Notes under the pieces: generated by a model
The model's input: only the letters and a program-made list of their open reading frames with translations
The model's database searches: none
Told to the model about the DNA's origin: nothing
Position numbers and translations under genes: made by a program
From: Erwinia sp.
GTDB lineage: Bacteria; Pseudomonadota; Gammaproteobacteria; Enterobacterales; Enterobacteriaceae
Length of the DNA stretch: 6,786 bases
Direction of reading: 5' to 3'
NCBI GenBank assembly: GCA_003512805.1
Contig: DOOK01000189.1
Coordinates: 1-6,786, forward strand
Shown here: one piece after another, positions 1 to 5,090 of the stretch
Layout of the letters: each line of letters begins with the position of its first letter
How positions within the stretch are numbered: position 1 is the stretch's first letter

Positions 1-19
1 CGCGAAAGCGGGTTTTTTT
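1..19 (+). terminator. Rho-independent terminator, cut by the left edge
   Basis: The window opens with CGC-GAAA-GCG followed by GG and seven T (13-19). A GC stem with a GAAA tetraloop and a T tract is the classic intrinsic terminator. The GG just before the T tract suggests that the stem goes on with CC to the left of the window, giving a stem of about five pairs. It would end a plus-strand transcript from an unseen gene on the left, probably another gene of the same integrated element, and would insulate the integrase promoter from read-through. Confidence 0.55.
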
Positions 20-110
20 ATACTTGTGTCTACGCTAAATCCCTGCCTTCTTATTGATTTCCAGAATATTCTTCATTAAACCTGTTTGTATGAAAGCCAG
101 AAATCAAACA

Positions 111-139
111 TTGAATACTGTTTTTATATACAGTATTTT
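111..139 (+). promoter_or_regulatory. Candidate sigma-70 promoter of the integrase gene
   Basis: TTGAAT at 111-116 (4/6 to TTGACA) is followed after exactly 17 bp by TATTTT at 134-139 (4/6 to TATAAT). Transcription would start near 146, giving a leader of about 20 nt. An AGG Shine-Dalgarno core (157-159) lies 7 nt before the ATG at 167. The LexA box fills the space between -35 and -10, so this is a repressible arrangement. An alternative -10 inside the TATATACAG stretch is possible. The call rests on pattern matching only. Confidence 0.5.
116..135 (+). promoter_or_regulatory. LexA operator (SOS box) upstream of the integrase
   Basis: TACTGTTTTTATATACAGTA is a 20-bp near-palindrome with the full CTGT-N8-ACAG core. 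It agrees with the enterobacterial LexA consensus (TACTG-TATATATATA-CAGTA) at 18 of 20 positions; the two differences are T for A inside the AT-rich spacer. It ends 31 bp before the integrase ATG and overlaps the spacer of the candidate promoter, where LexA binding would block RNA polymerase. Strong boxes of this kind are rare by chance. What it controls is inferred from position: the integrase is the only gene downstream on this strand. Confidence 0.8.
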
Positions 140-166
140 TGTGGCTTTTCTTTTTCAGGCGGCATC

Positions 167-1216
167 ATGGCAATCAGAAAACAGACGGACGGCAAATGGT
201 TATGTGACTTTTACCCGAACGGGCGAGAAGGTAAGCGCATCAGGAAAACATTTAAGACGCGTGCCGAAGCAATCGCTTATGAACGCTATCAGGCGGAGGA
301 AGCAAAGGATAAGCCCTGGCTCGGCAAGAAGGAAGACAGCCGTAAACTGAGCGAATTAATAAGCCTGTGGTACAAGCTGCACGGTTGTTCACTGGGCGAT
401 AAAAAGGGTCGATTGGGCAAACTCCATATTATTTGTCGAGGATTAGGTGATCCGATTGCCACCTCCATCACTGCTAAAGACTGGGCACACTATCGCGAGA
501 GGCGGCTAAGCGGACTAATTAAGAACGGCTATAAAACCAGTGAAAAATCTCTGAAGGTTAAAGTCGGTACGGTAAACCGTGAGCACTGCTTTTTGAGAGC
601 GGTATTTAATGAGCTGGAGCGCCTGGGAGAAATCGACTACCCCAACCCGCTTAAAAATATTCGCGAATTTGACGATCCTGAAAAAGAGATGGCCTGGCTC
701 ACCGACGCTCAAATCTTACGTCTGCTTGCAGCCTGTGAACTACACGGCAACCCAGAGTTAACACTGATAGTCAGAATTTGTTTGTCTACAGGCGCACGAT
801 GGAGCGAAGCCGCAGGGTTGAAAGCGAGCCAGATATCGCCCAACAAAATCACGTTCATTAACACTAAAGGTAAGAAAAATCGTACGGTTCCTATCGGGGA
901 TGATTTGTATAACGAGCTTAAAGATAAGGAAGGGAAGTTTTTCTCAGAGTGCTATCGGCAATTTTACCGCGTAATACGTCTTGCAGAAATAACCTTACCA
1001 GAAGGCCAAATGAGCCACGTTTTGCGGCATAGCTTTGCCAGCCACTTTATGATGGCCGGTGGCAATATTGTGGTACTGCAACGCATTCTAGGGCATTCAG
1101 ATATCCGTGTGACCATGCGCTATGCGCACTTTGCGCCTGACCATTTGGAAGAGGCCGTAACCAACAATCCGCTGGCAAGAATGGCGCTAAAAAGTGACTA
1201 CAAAGTGTCTACATAG
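167..1216 (+). CDS. int: P2-type phage integrase (tyrosine recombinase)
   Basis: This is a 349-residue site-specific recombinase that would insert and excise an integrated element. It resembles phage P2 integrase (337 aa, from memory) along its length. The N-terminal arm-binding part begins MAIRKQTDGKW with KRIRKTFKT near residues 23-31; a core-binding SAM-like domain covers about 60-170 and the catalytic domain about 175-330. The catalytic set is complete: R211 in TGARWSEA, a beta-hairpin lysine near K235-K237, H284 and R287 in SHVLRHSF, H310 in ILGHSD, and the nucleophile Y319 in MRYAHF. I chose the ATG at 167 because it has an AGG core upstream and matches the family N-terminus; the frame stays open to an ATG at 86, but that extension runs through the LexA box. 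The gene is visibly more AT-rich than the chromosomal genes to its right. It appears intact. No other phage gene is in the window, so the element must extend leftward or be a remnant. Confidence 0.93.
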   Translation: MAIRKQTDGKWLCDFYPNGREGKRIRKTFKTRAEAIAYERYQAEEAKDKPWLGKKEDSRKLSELISLWYKLHGCSLGDKKGRLGKLHIICRGLGDPIATSITAKDWAHYRERRLSGLIKNGYKTSEKSLKVKVGTVNREHCFLRAVFNELERLGEIDYPNPLKNIREFDDPEKEMAWLTDAQILRLLAACELHGNPELTLIVRICLSTGARWSEAAGLKASQISPNKITFINTKGKKNRTVPIGDDLYNELKDKEGKFFSECYRQFYRVIRLAEITLPEGQMSHVLRHSFASHFMMAGGNIVVLQRILGHSDIRVTMRYAHFAPDHLEEAVTNNPLARMALKSDYKVST

Positions 1217-1300
1217 GTTCTTACAGAGGGTAATACGATACAACTGGATAGCTTTTAAGTGATTGATTTAAATATAAGTTATTATTTTAAAACCCCTAAC
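1217..1300. other. AT-rich junction, probable attachment-site region
   Basis: This gene-free stretch lies between the integrase stop codon and the 3' end of sdsR. In P2-like phages the attP site lies just beyond the 3' end of int, so the element-chromosome crossover should be here or in the adjoining end of sdsR. The stretch is rich in A and T, as attachment regions commonly are. I see no direct repeat in the window that marks the core; the second copy would lie at the other end of the element, left of the window. The exact core cannot be placed. Confidence 0.35.
1263..1291 (+). promoter_or_regulatory. Weak promoter candidate facing sdsR from the antisense side
   Basis: TTGATT (1263-1268) is followed after 17 bp by TTTAAA (1286-1291), each 4/6 to consensus. 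Transcription would start near 1298 and run antisense through the whole of sdsR. In such AT-rich DNA chance matches are common, so this is only a candidate for driving a SraC (RyeA)-like transcript. Confidence 0.22.
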
Positions 1301-1334
1301 AAAAAAAGACCAAAGACGATTCCTGTCTTTGGTC
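1301..1334 (-). terminator. SdsR intrinsic terminator
   Basis: On the minus strand GACCAAAGAC (1334-1325) pairs perfectly with GTCTTTGGTC (1317-1308) across a 7-nt loop AGGAATC, followed by seven T (1307-1301). The 10-bp stem plus U tract forms the sRNA's 3' end and the U tail that Hfq binds. The stem is perfect, so insertion of the neighbouring element has not damaged it. Confidence 0.93.
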
Positions 1335-1400
1335 CAGGGGAATGGCTCTGGTAGGAGCCGTGCGCTAAAAGTTGGCATTTATGCAGGCTATGACGCCTTG
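1301..1400 (-). ncRNA. sdsR: SdsR (RyeB) small regulatory RNA
   Basis: SdsR is a stationary-phase, sigma-S-dependent, Hfq-binding sRNA of about 100 nt that base-pairs with many mRNAs, including the porin mRNA ompD in Salmonella and mutS in E. coli. Read on the minus strand, this segment matches my recall of the enterobacterial sequence almost base for base in the core: AATGCCAACTTTTAGCGCAC (1379-1360) is the conserved single-stranded middle. A GGCTC/GAGCC hairpin follows (1359-1344, 6-nt loop), then CCCCTGGACC and a strong terminator. The 5' end, CAAGGCG, is also typical; the start is set at about 1398-1401 from the -10 element. Its position just downstream of yebY is the same as in E. coli. 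The 3' end lies only 84 bp from the stop codon of an integrase gene, so the usual neighbour on that side is missing. Confidence 0.93.
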
Positions 1401-1403
1401 CTC

Positions 1404-1411
1404 TTTATAAG
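1404..1411 (-). promoter_or_regulatory. Sigma-S-like -10 element of sdsR
   Basis: The minus strand reads CTTATAAA at 1411-1404. TTATAA taken as the -10 hexamer puts the start near 1398, close to the conserved 5' end of SdsR. The C directly before the hexamer fits the -13C preference of sigma-S RNA polymerase, and no good -35 hexamer lies 16-18 bp upstream, which is tolerated by sigma-S. Dependence on sigma-S is known for SdsR in E. coli and Salmonella and is inferred here. Confidence 0.5.
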
Positions 1412-1529
1412 GTAGTACAGAGGCGGGGATTTTCCAGCCTGAGGGTTCAGGACCAGCTAAAATATGACAGCTCTGTGATCGTAACGGCAGAAACAGTGAC
1501 GGAATGGCAGGAATGGAGAATTGCTGCTA

Positions 1530-1555
1530 CCGCGCCAGCCGGAGGGCCAGCGCGG
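1530..1555. other. GC-rich hairpin after yebY, possible weak terminator
   Basis: CCGCGC (1530-1535) pairs with GCGCGG (1550-1555). Inside it GCC and GGC can pair around a GGAG loop. It starts 9 bp beyond the yebY stop codon. Neither strand has a T tract directly after the stem, so it is not a textbook intrinsic terminator. It may protect the 3' end of the copC-copD-yebY mRNA or slow polymerase before sdsR. The function is a guess; the structure is seen. Confidence 0.35.
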
Positions 1556-1563
1556 CAAAATGT

Positions 1564-1902
1564 TTAGTCACACAGCTTTTGCGCACGCTCAATAACAGGC
1601 GCCAGGCTCTTTTTCTGGCCCGGGTGCGCCGGATCGTCAATCTGGATAACGCTAATCGGCTGCCCTTTTACCTGCCCGCTTTTTAACTGCTGCTCAGCAA
1701 TATCATTCAGTGGATACTGCATCAGCGTGCTGGGGTTGATGGCATACAATGCGCCGTCTTTGGTGCAGGTCAGCATCACCTCTTCACGGTCGAAAGCCCA
1801 TTTGTCTTTACCCACTTCAAAGCGGCTGATGGTAATCACTTCTGATGCCATCGCGCTGGAACAAAAACTCAAAGCCAGCATCAGGCCAACTAATTTTTTC
1901 AT
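1564..1902 (-). CDS. yebY: YebY, small secreted protein of the DUF2511 family
   Basis: This 112-residue protein matches E. coli YebY in length and sequence; conserved stretches include [27 protein letters not shown] and [11 protein letters not shown]. An N-terminal signal peptide is clear (MKK, then a hydrophobic core to about residue 16, with likely cleavage after SAMA or SAMAS at 19-20), so the mature protein is periplasmic. The mature part holds two cysteines, C46 and C111, which could form a disulfide. The gene is third after copC and copD, 49 bp downstream of copD, with an AGAGGT Shine-Dalgarno about 11 nt before the ATG. The context suggests a role in copper handling, but no biochemical activity can be read from the sequence. 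The family assignment is firm and the function is not. Confidence 0.9.
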   Translation of the reverse strand: MKKLVGLMLALSFCSSAMASEVITISRFEVGKDKWAFDREEVMLTCTKDGALYAINPSTLMQYPLNDIAEQQLKSGQVKGQPISVIQIDDPAHPGQKKSLAPVIERAQKLCD

Positions 1903-1951
1903 GATGTTGCACTACCTCTTATCAATACGCCCAAAAGCAGGCGGTAAATAT

Positions 1952-2830
1952 TCAGGCTGGTTCCAGCGTAGCGAAAAAGCTTACCAGCGCCACCACCAGA
2001 GCAGCAAGCAGCAGCTCAGCCAGCGTGGTCAGCATAAACAGGTAACGGGCTCTCTCCCCATTATCCTGAAAGCGCGGTACCAGCCAGTAACGATTAAACA
2101 GCGCAACGCCGCACATTACCCCTACCAGTAGCGTTTTCAACAGCAGAAGCTGGCTGTAACGGCCAAATGTCGGTGGCCAGCCCGGCAGCAGGATGAAAGC
2201 ATTGACTGCTCCGCTGATAATAACCAAAGCCACGGCCAGGTGACCGTAACGGGAAAAACGCATCAGCGTAAAGATGGCGTCACCGGCAGTGGGGAGACGC
2301 GGCATATCACGCATCAAAATCAGCACAGGGATCAGGCCGCCCGCCCAAAAGGCCGCCGACAAAAGATGGAGGCTATGGTTCAGACGCTGTAGCCAACCGG
2401 CCGCACCGTCCAGCATCGTCGCATGACCGACAAAAGCCAACCCAACCAGCTGCCCCACCCCACTCAGCAACAACAACCACTGCCGCAACTGTCCGCGGGT
2501 GGTTAAGGCGACCACGCCTACCAGCGCAGCGAGCAGCTGCCATTGCCAGGCCTGTCCAAAGCGCGTCTGCAGGACCGCCTGCCATACTGCGCTATTGCCG
2601 ATATCACGCCAGCCATCGGCCATCAGGCCAGTTTGCGCCACCAGCAGCATGATTGCCGTTGCCAGCGAAAGCAGCGAAGCGGTAACCAGTAGCCGACGGA
2701 AGCGCAGGGCCAGCTGCGGCCTGAAACGCGCGGGCGCCAGCAGCGTGGTGTACACTGCGCCCCCCGTCAGCGACATCAGTGCGGCAAAATGCAGCCAGCG
2801 GAAAAGCAGATAGAACAGGCTGAGGGACAT
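1952..2830 (-). CDS. copD: CopD family copper-resistance inner membrane protein (YebZ)
   Basis: This 292-residue polytopic membrane protein belongs to the CopD family (YebZ in E. coli, about 290 aa). About eight hydrophobic segments can be seen, near residues 5-31, 46-68, 96-111, 117-136, 153-173, 195-215, 226-246 and 266-288. Histidines that may bind metal sit in or beside the helices: H14 (RWLHFA), H136 (VGHAT), H152 and H155 (NHSLHLL) and H197 (YGHLAV). The family is thought to move copper across the inner membrane together with periplasmic CopC; direction and mechanism are not settled. The ATG lies a single base after the copC stop codon, so the two are almost certainly translationally coupled. 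The gene is complete. Confidence 0.93.
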   Translation of the reverse strand: MSLSLFYLLFRWLHFAALMSLTGGAVYTTLLAPARFRPQLALRFRRLLVTASLLSLATAIMLLVAQTGLMADGWRDIGNSAVWQAVLQTRFGQAWQWQLLAALVGVVALTTRGQLRQWLLLLSGVGQLVGLAFVGHATMLDGAAGWLQRLNHSLHLLSAAFWAGGLIPVLILMRDMPRLPTAGDAIFTLMRFSRYGHLAVALVIISGAVNAFILLPGWPPTFGRYSQLLLLKTLLVGVMCGVALFNRYWLVPRFQDNGERARYLFMLTTLAELLLAALVVALVSFFATLEPA

Positions 2831-2831
2831 A

Positions 2832-3203
2832 TTATTTCACGCTAAAGGTGTAGGTTCCCTTAGTTTTATGTCCGTCAACCGACAGTACATGCCAGCTGAC
2901 CTGATACTGACCGCTACTGAGGGGTTTCGCCAGCGGCACGATCAGCTGGTTGTGTTGTCTGGGCGCACGTTCGGCCTCAGAGAGCGGCACGGCCTGCTGC
3001 TGATTAGTCGTGACCTCGACCCCGCTGAAAGCCGGTTCGATATCTTCCGAAAACGTCAGCGTTAAAGCCTGCGGCGAAGCTTCCACACTGGCATTAGCGG
3101 CCGGATACTGGCTTTTAAGGTGGGCGTGAGCAGAAACCTGCTGTGAGAAAGCGGCGGCACTCAGCGCCAGCGCGAAAATCATTGACCTACGCATCGAATC
3201 CAT
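2832..3203 (-). CDS. copC: CopC/YobA periplasmic copper-binding protein
   Basis: This 123-residue exported protein (YobA in E. coli, 124 aa) is the periplasmic Cu(II) binder paired with CopD. The signal peptide ends at QQVSA (residues 21-25), so the mature protein starts HAHLKSQYPAANA, giving the N-terminal histidine that ligates Cu(II). The other expected ligands are in VDGHKTKG: D110 and H112 (mature D85 and H87). The fold is a single Ig-like beta-barrel. The mature part contains no methionine, so the Met-rich Cu(I) site of Pseudomonas CopC is absent. The start is uncertain: the ATG at 3203 has no good Shine-Dalgarno, while the in-frame ATG at 3194 has GGGATGGA about 6 nt upstream and would give 120 aa. 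Export is unaffected either way. This is the first gene of the copper operon, with a promoter candidate at 3241-3269. Confidence 0.94.
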   Translation of the reverse strand: MDSMRRSMIFALALSAAAFSQQVSAHAHLKSQYPAANASVEASPQALTLTFSEDIEPAFSGVEVTTNQQQAVPLSEAERAPRQHNQLIVPLAKPLSSGQYQVSWHVLSVDGHKTKGTYTFSVK

Positions 3204-3211
3204 CCCGTTTG

Positions 3212-3226
3212 GTGCAGCTCAGGGCT
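3212..3226 (-). other. Small hairpin in the copC leader
   Basis: GCAGC and GCTGC form a perfect 5-bp stem with a 5-nt loop (TCAGG on the plus strand) between the predicted copC transcription start (about 3234) and the start codon. It lies 8-17 nt before the two candidate ATGs and could affect ribosome access. It is short and may be chance. Confidence 0.25.
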
Positions 3227-3240
3227 GCGACAAGGCCGAA

Positions 3241-3269
3241 AGAATACTCCGCTCCCCATAAAGTGTCGA
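3241..3269 (-). promoter_or_regulatory. Candidate sigma-70 promoter of copC-copD-yebY
   Basis: On the minus strand TCGACA (3269-3264, 5/6 to TTGACA) is followed after exactly 17 bp by TATTCT (3246-3241, 4/6 to TATAAT). The start would be near 3234, giving a leader of about 30 nt. I saw no CusR-type or CueR-type palindrome around it, so copper control is not supported by the visible sequence. Confidence 0.55.
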
Positions 3270-3299
3270 GTCGTTAACGGCTTTAGCCGACCGTCAGGC

Positions 3300-3328
3300 T
3301 TGCGAAACGCAGCCGTCTGCTTTATTTT
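3300..3328 (+). promoter_or_regulatory. Candidate sigma-70 promoter of holE
   Basis: TTGCGA (3300-3305, 4/6) and TATTTT (3323-3328, 4/6) are spaced by 17 bp. The start would be near 3335, giving a leader of under 20 nt that contains the strong Shine-Dalgarno GGAGGT (3343-3348), 4 nt before the ATG. The -35 box lies 30 bp from that of the divergent copC promoter, so the two may share regulators or local supercoiling. Confidence 0.45.
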
Positions 3329-3352
3329 TGCCGCGAGTCAACGGAGGTCATC

Positions 3353-3583
3353 ATGAATTACAATCTGGCGGTGCTACCGCAGGAAGAAAAAGACAAAATC
3401 AATGTCGATATTGCTGCCGCAGGCGTGGCGTTTAAAGAACGTTACAATATGCCGGTAGTGGCGGAGATGGTGGAGCGCGAACAGCCGGAAAGGTTACGTG
3501 ACTGGTTTCGTCAACGGCTGATGCATTACCGGCAGGCCTCGCTAAGCCTTTCCCGTCTGCCCTACGAACCGAAACAAAAATAG
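3353..3583 (+). CDS. holE: DNA polymerase III theta subunit HolE
   Basis: This 76-residue protein has the same length as E. coli HolE. The family signatures are near-identical: [11 protein letters not shown] (residues 25-35), EREQPE (41-46), WFR.RL (51-56) and SRLPYEPK at the C-terminus. Theta is the small helical subunit of the Pol III core. It binds the N-terminal exonuclease domain of epsilon (DnaQ), stabilises it and slightly improves proofreading; it is dispensable in E. coli. The N-terminal dozen residues are the most divergent part. The Shine-Dalgarno GGAGGT is among the strongest in the window. The gene is read divergently from copC and followed after 74 bp by yobB. Theta is found mainly in Enterobacterales and some phages or plasmids (Hot, TomC), but here it is in its normal chromosomal place. 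Confidence 0.96.
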   Translation: MNYNLAVLPQEEKDKINVDIAAAGVAFKERYNMPVVAEMVEREQPERLRDWFRQRLMHYRQASLSLSRLPYEPKQK

Positions 3584-3657
3584 TTGCGCGAATAACTTGT
3601 GTTTCCTGGTCGCTTCAGTTGAGATAACCACTCAAAAACCTTATTGCGAGTAAATTT

Positions 3658-4416
3658 ATGTCCGTCTGGAGTATCGCCGCCGCGCAATCAGGGTCTCGTC
3701 CCGGAGACATCGAGTGGAATATTGAACGCCATCTGGCTTTTGTTCGTCAGGCCGCTGAGCATCGGGTCGATTTACTGCTGTTTCCGGAACTGTCCATTAC
3801 AGGCTATGAGCTTGCACTCGCCAGCCAGCTGGCAATGTCTATCGACGATATCCGCCTTAACGCTTTTGCCGAAGCGGCGACAGAATACCGCATGAGCATT
3901 GTCACCGGTGTTCCTCTACAGGATGGTGACAAGACGCGCCTCTGCGCGCTGGCTTTTTTACCTGATGGTACGCGCCTGGCCTACTTTAAACGTAACCTGG
4001 TTGAGGCGGAAAAGCCGTTTTTCCACCCCGGACAAAGCGTCCCCGTGTTCGGCTATCAGCATCATCATGTGGCGATGGCAGTCTGTGCTGATATCAGTGT
4101 GGAAGACTACGCTCGCGATGCCGCTAACCGTGGCGCTAATCTTTATGCCACCAGCGTCTTGCTGTCTGAAAAAGGGTATCACAAGGATTGCGAATACCTG
4201 GCGCGCTGGTCACGCAAATTCAATATTGCCGTGCTGATGGCGAACCATGCTCTTCCTACTGGCGGTTTTCAGAGTGCCGGGAAAAGCGCTGTCTGGGATG
4301 AAAAAGGCAGGCAGGTTATCGCAGGTGGTAGCGGCGAGCAGCTGGTTATTGCCCGACGTCAGGACAGTAAATGGCAGGGCGAAGTGCACGATTTATGCAC
4401 GGTTGCCGCCCTCTGA
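3658..4416 (+). CDS. yobB: YobB, nitrilase-superfamily carbon-nitrogen hydrolase
   Basis: This 252-residue cytoplasmic protein of the carbon-nitrogen hydrolase superfamily has the complete catalytic triad: E44 in LLLFPELSITGYE, K111 in YFKRNLVEAEKPFFHPG and C143 in MAVCADIS. Members cleave non-peptide C-N bonds of amides or nitriles; the substrate of YobB is not known to me. It is longer than my recollection of the annotated E. coli YobB (about 218 aa) and includes a full N-terminal first strand (SIAAAQSGSRPGDIEWN), normal for active members. The ATG at 3658 has only a weak Shine-Dalgarno (GCGAG), suggesting modest translation. It ends 11 bp before exoX and is probably co-transcribed with it. 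Nothing in the sequence ties it to DNA repair; the link to its neighbours is positional. Confidence 0.9.
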   Translation: MSVWSIAAAQSGSRPGDIEWNIERHLAFVRQAAEHRVDLLLFPELSITGYELALASQLAMSIDDIRLNAFAEAATEYRMSIVTGVPLQDGDKTRLCALAFLPDGTRLAYFKRNLVEAEKPFFHPGQSVPVFGYQHHHVAMAVCADISVEDYARDAANRGANLYATSVLLSEKGYHKDCEYLARWSRKFNIAVLMANHALPTGGFQSAGKSAVWDEKGRQVIAGGSGEQLVIARRQDSKWQGEVHDLCTVAAL

Positions 4417-4427
4417 AGAGAGAAATT

Positions 4428-5090
4428 ATGTTACGCGTAATAGATACCGAAACCTGTGGCTTACAGGGCGGCGTAGTAGAAGTCGCTTCCGTTGATGTTA
4501 TCGACGGCAGGATCGTGAACCCTATGAGCGATCTGATCAGCCCCGACCGCCCTATCAGCCGTCAGGCTATGGCGATCCACCGCATTACCGAAGCGATGGT
4601 ACAGGGCAAACCTACCATTGAAGAGGCGATTGGCCGCTATCACGGCAGCCCTTACTATGTCGCGCATAACGCCAGCTTTGATCGCCGAATGCTGCCGGAG
4701 ATGCCGGGCGAGTGGATTTGCACCATGACGCTGGCGAAAGGCCTGTGGCCGGGCAAGAAGTACGGTAACCAGGCGCTGCGCGAAGCTTTACAGTTGGAAG
4801 TTACGCCGCCTGAGGATTTACACGCTCACCGTGCACTGTACGACTGCTATGTGACCGCTGCCTTGCTGATCCGCATTATGTCGTTTTCCGGCTGGGATGC
4901 GCCGGAAATGGTGCGTCGAATGCAGGTTCGGGGTTCCAGCGCCACCTTCCCGTTTGGCAAGTATCGCGGCAGCCGCATTGATGATGTGGTGAAGCGCGAT
5001 CCGGGATACCTGAAATGGATGTTGAAAAATATCCCGGATCTGAAGCCCGATCTGAAAAGCGCTATGGAAAGAGCGCTGTCAGCGGATTAA
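4428..5090 (+). CDS. exoX: Exonuclease X (DnaQ-family 3'-5' DNA exonuclease)
   Basis: This 220-residue protein is the same length as E. coli ExoX, a distributive 3'-5' exonuclease that acts in methyl-directed mismatch repair and UV tolerance. The DEDDh metal-binding residues are all present: D6 and E8 in VIDTETCG, D85 in HNASFDRR, and H134 and D139 in [10 protein letters not shown]. After the nuclease domain (1-150) comes a short C-terminal module with FGKYRG (176-181) and DPGYLKWML (191-199), the DUF3820-type motif also seen in other DnaQ-like proteins. The ATG at 4428 is preceded by AAGAGAG and gives the family N-terminus MLRVIDTET; an in-frame ATG at 4371 lies inside yobB and is unlikely. 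It is the second gene of a probable yobB-exoX unit. Its stop codon overlaps that of the convergent ptrB. Confidence 0.95.
   Translation: MLRVIDTETCGLQGGVVEVASVDVIDGRIVNPMSDLISPDRPISRQAMAIHRITEAMVQGKPTIEEAIGRYHGSPYYVAHNASFDRRMLPEMPGEWICTMTLAKGLWPGKKYGNQALREALQLEVTPPEDLHAHRALYDCYVTAALLIRIMSFSGWDAPEMVRRMQVRGSSATFPFGKYRGSRIDDVVKRDPGYLKWMLKNIPDLKPDLKSAMERALSAD

Larger units (their letters stand above)
1298..1430 (+). ncRNA. sraC: Possible SraC (RyeA) antisense RNA, ends not defined
   Basis: In E. coli and Salmonella the strand opposite sdsR makes a longer RNA, SraC/RyeA (roughly 250 nt, from memory), that is fully complementary to SdsR and pairs with it. Because sdsR is well conserved here, the complementary strand necessarily keeps the pairing sequence. 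Whether it is transcribed cannot be read from the sequence. The native upstream DNA of SraC has probably been displaced by the integrated element, which begins within about 85 bp of the sdsR 3' end. The boundaries given are nominal. Confidence 0.3.

Noticed and set aside
86..166. Upstream extension of the integrase to the ATG at 86
   Set aside because: It would translate through the LexA box and predicted promoter, adds residues not seen in the P2 family, and lacks a ribosome site; the ATG at 167 fits the family start.
54..350. 98-residue open frame overlapping the integrase start, considered as a small SOS-induced protein
   Set aside because: It begins upstream of the predicted transcription start, overlaps int in another frame, has no family resemblance and no good ribosome site.
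26..1212. The 8-bp direct repeat GTGTCTAC at 26-33 and 1205-1212 flanking the integrase, as possible attachment cores
   Set aside because: Eight bases is near chance for a stretch of this length, the flanks do not match, and the right copy lies in the integrase codons for the C-terminal VST, which also appears near the end of P2 integrase. The crossover should be further downstream.
1504..2131. Plus-strand open frames opposite yebY and copD
   Set aside because: They are antisense shadows of well-conserved minus-strand genes and show no recognisable protein features.
3619..3647. Possible separate promoter before yobB (TTGAGA, 17 bp, TATTGC)
   Set aside because: The -10 matches at only 3 of 6 positions; read-through from holE explains expression equally well.
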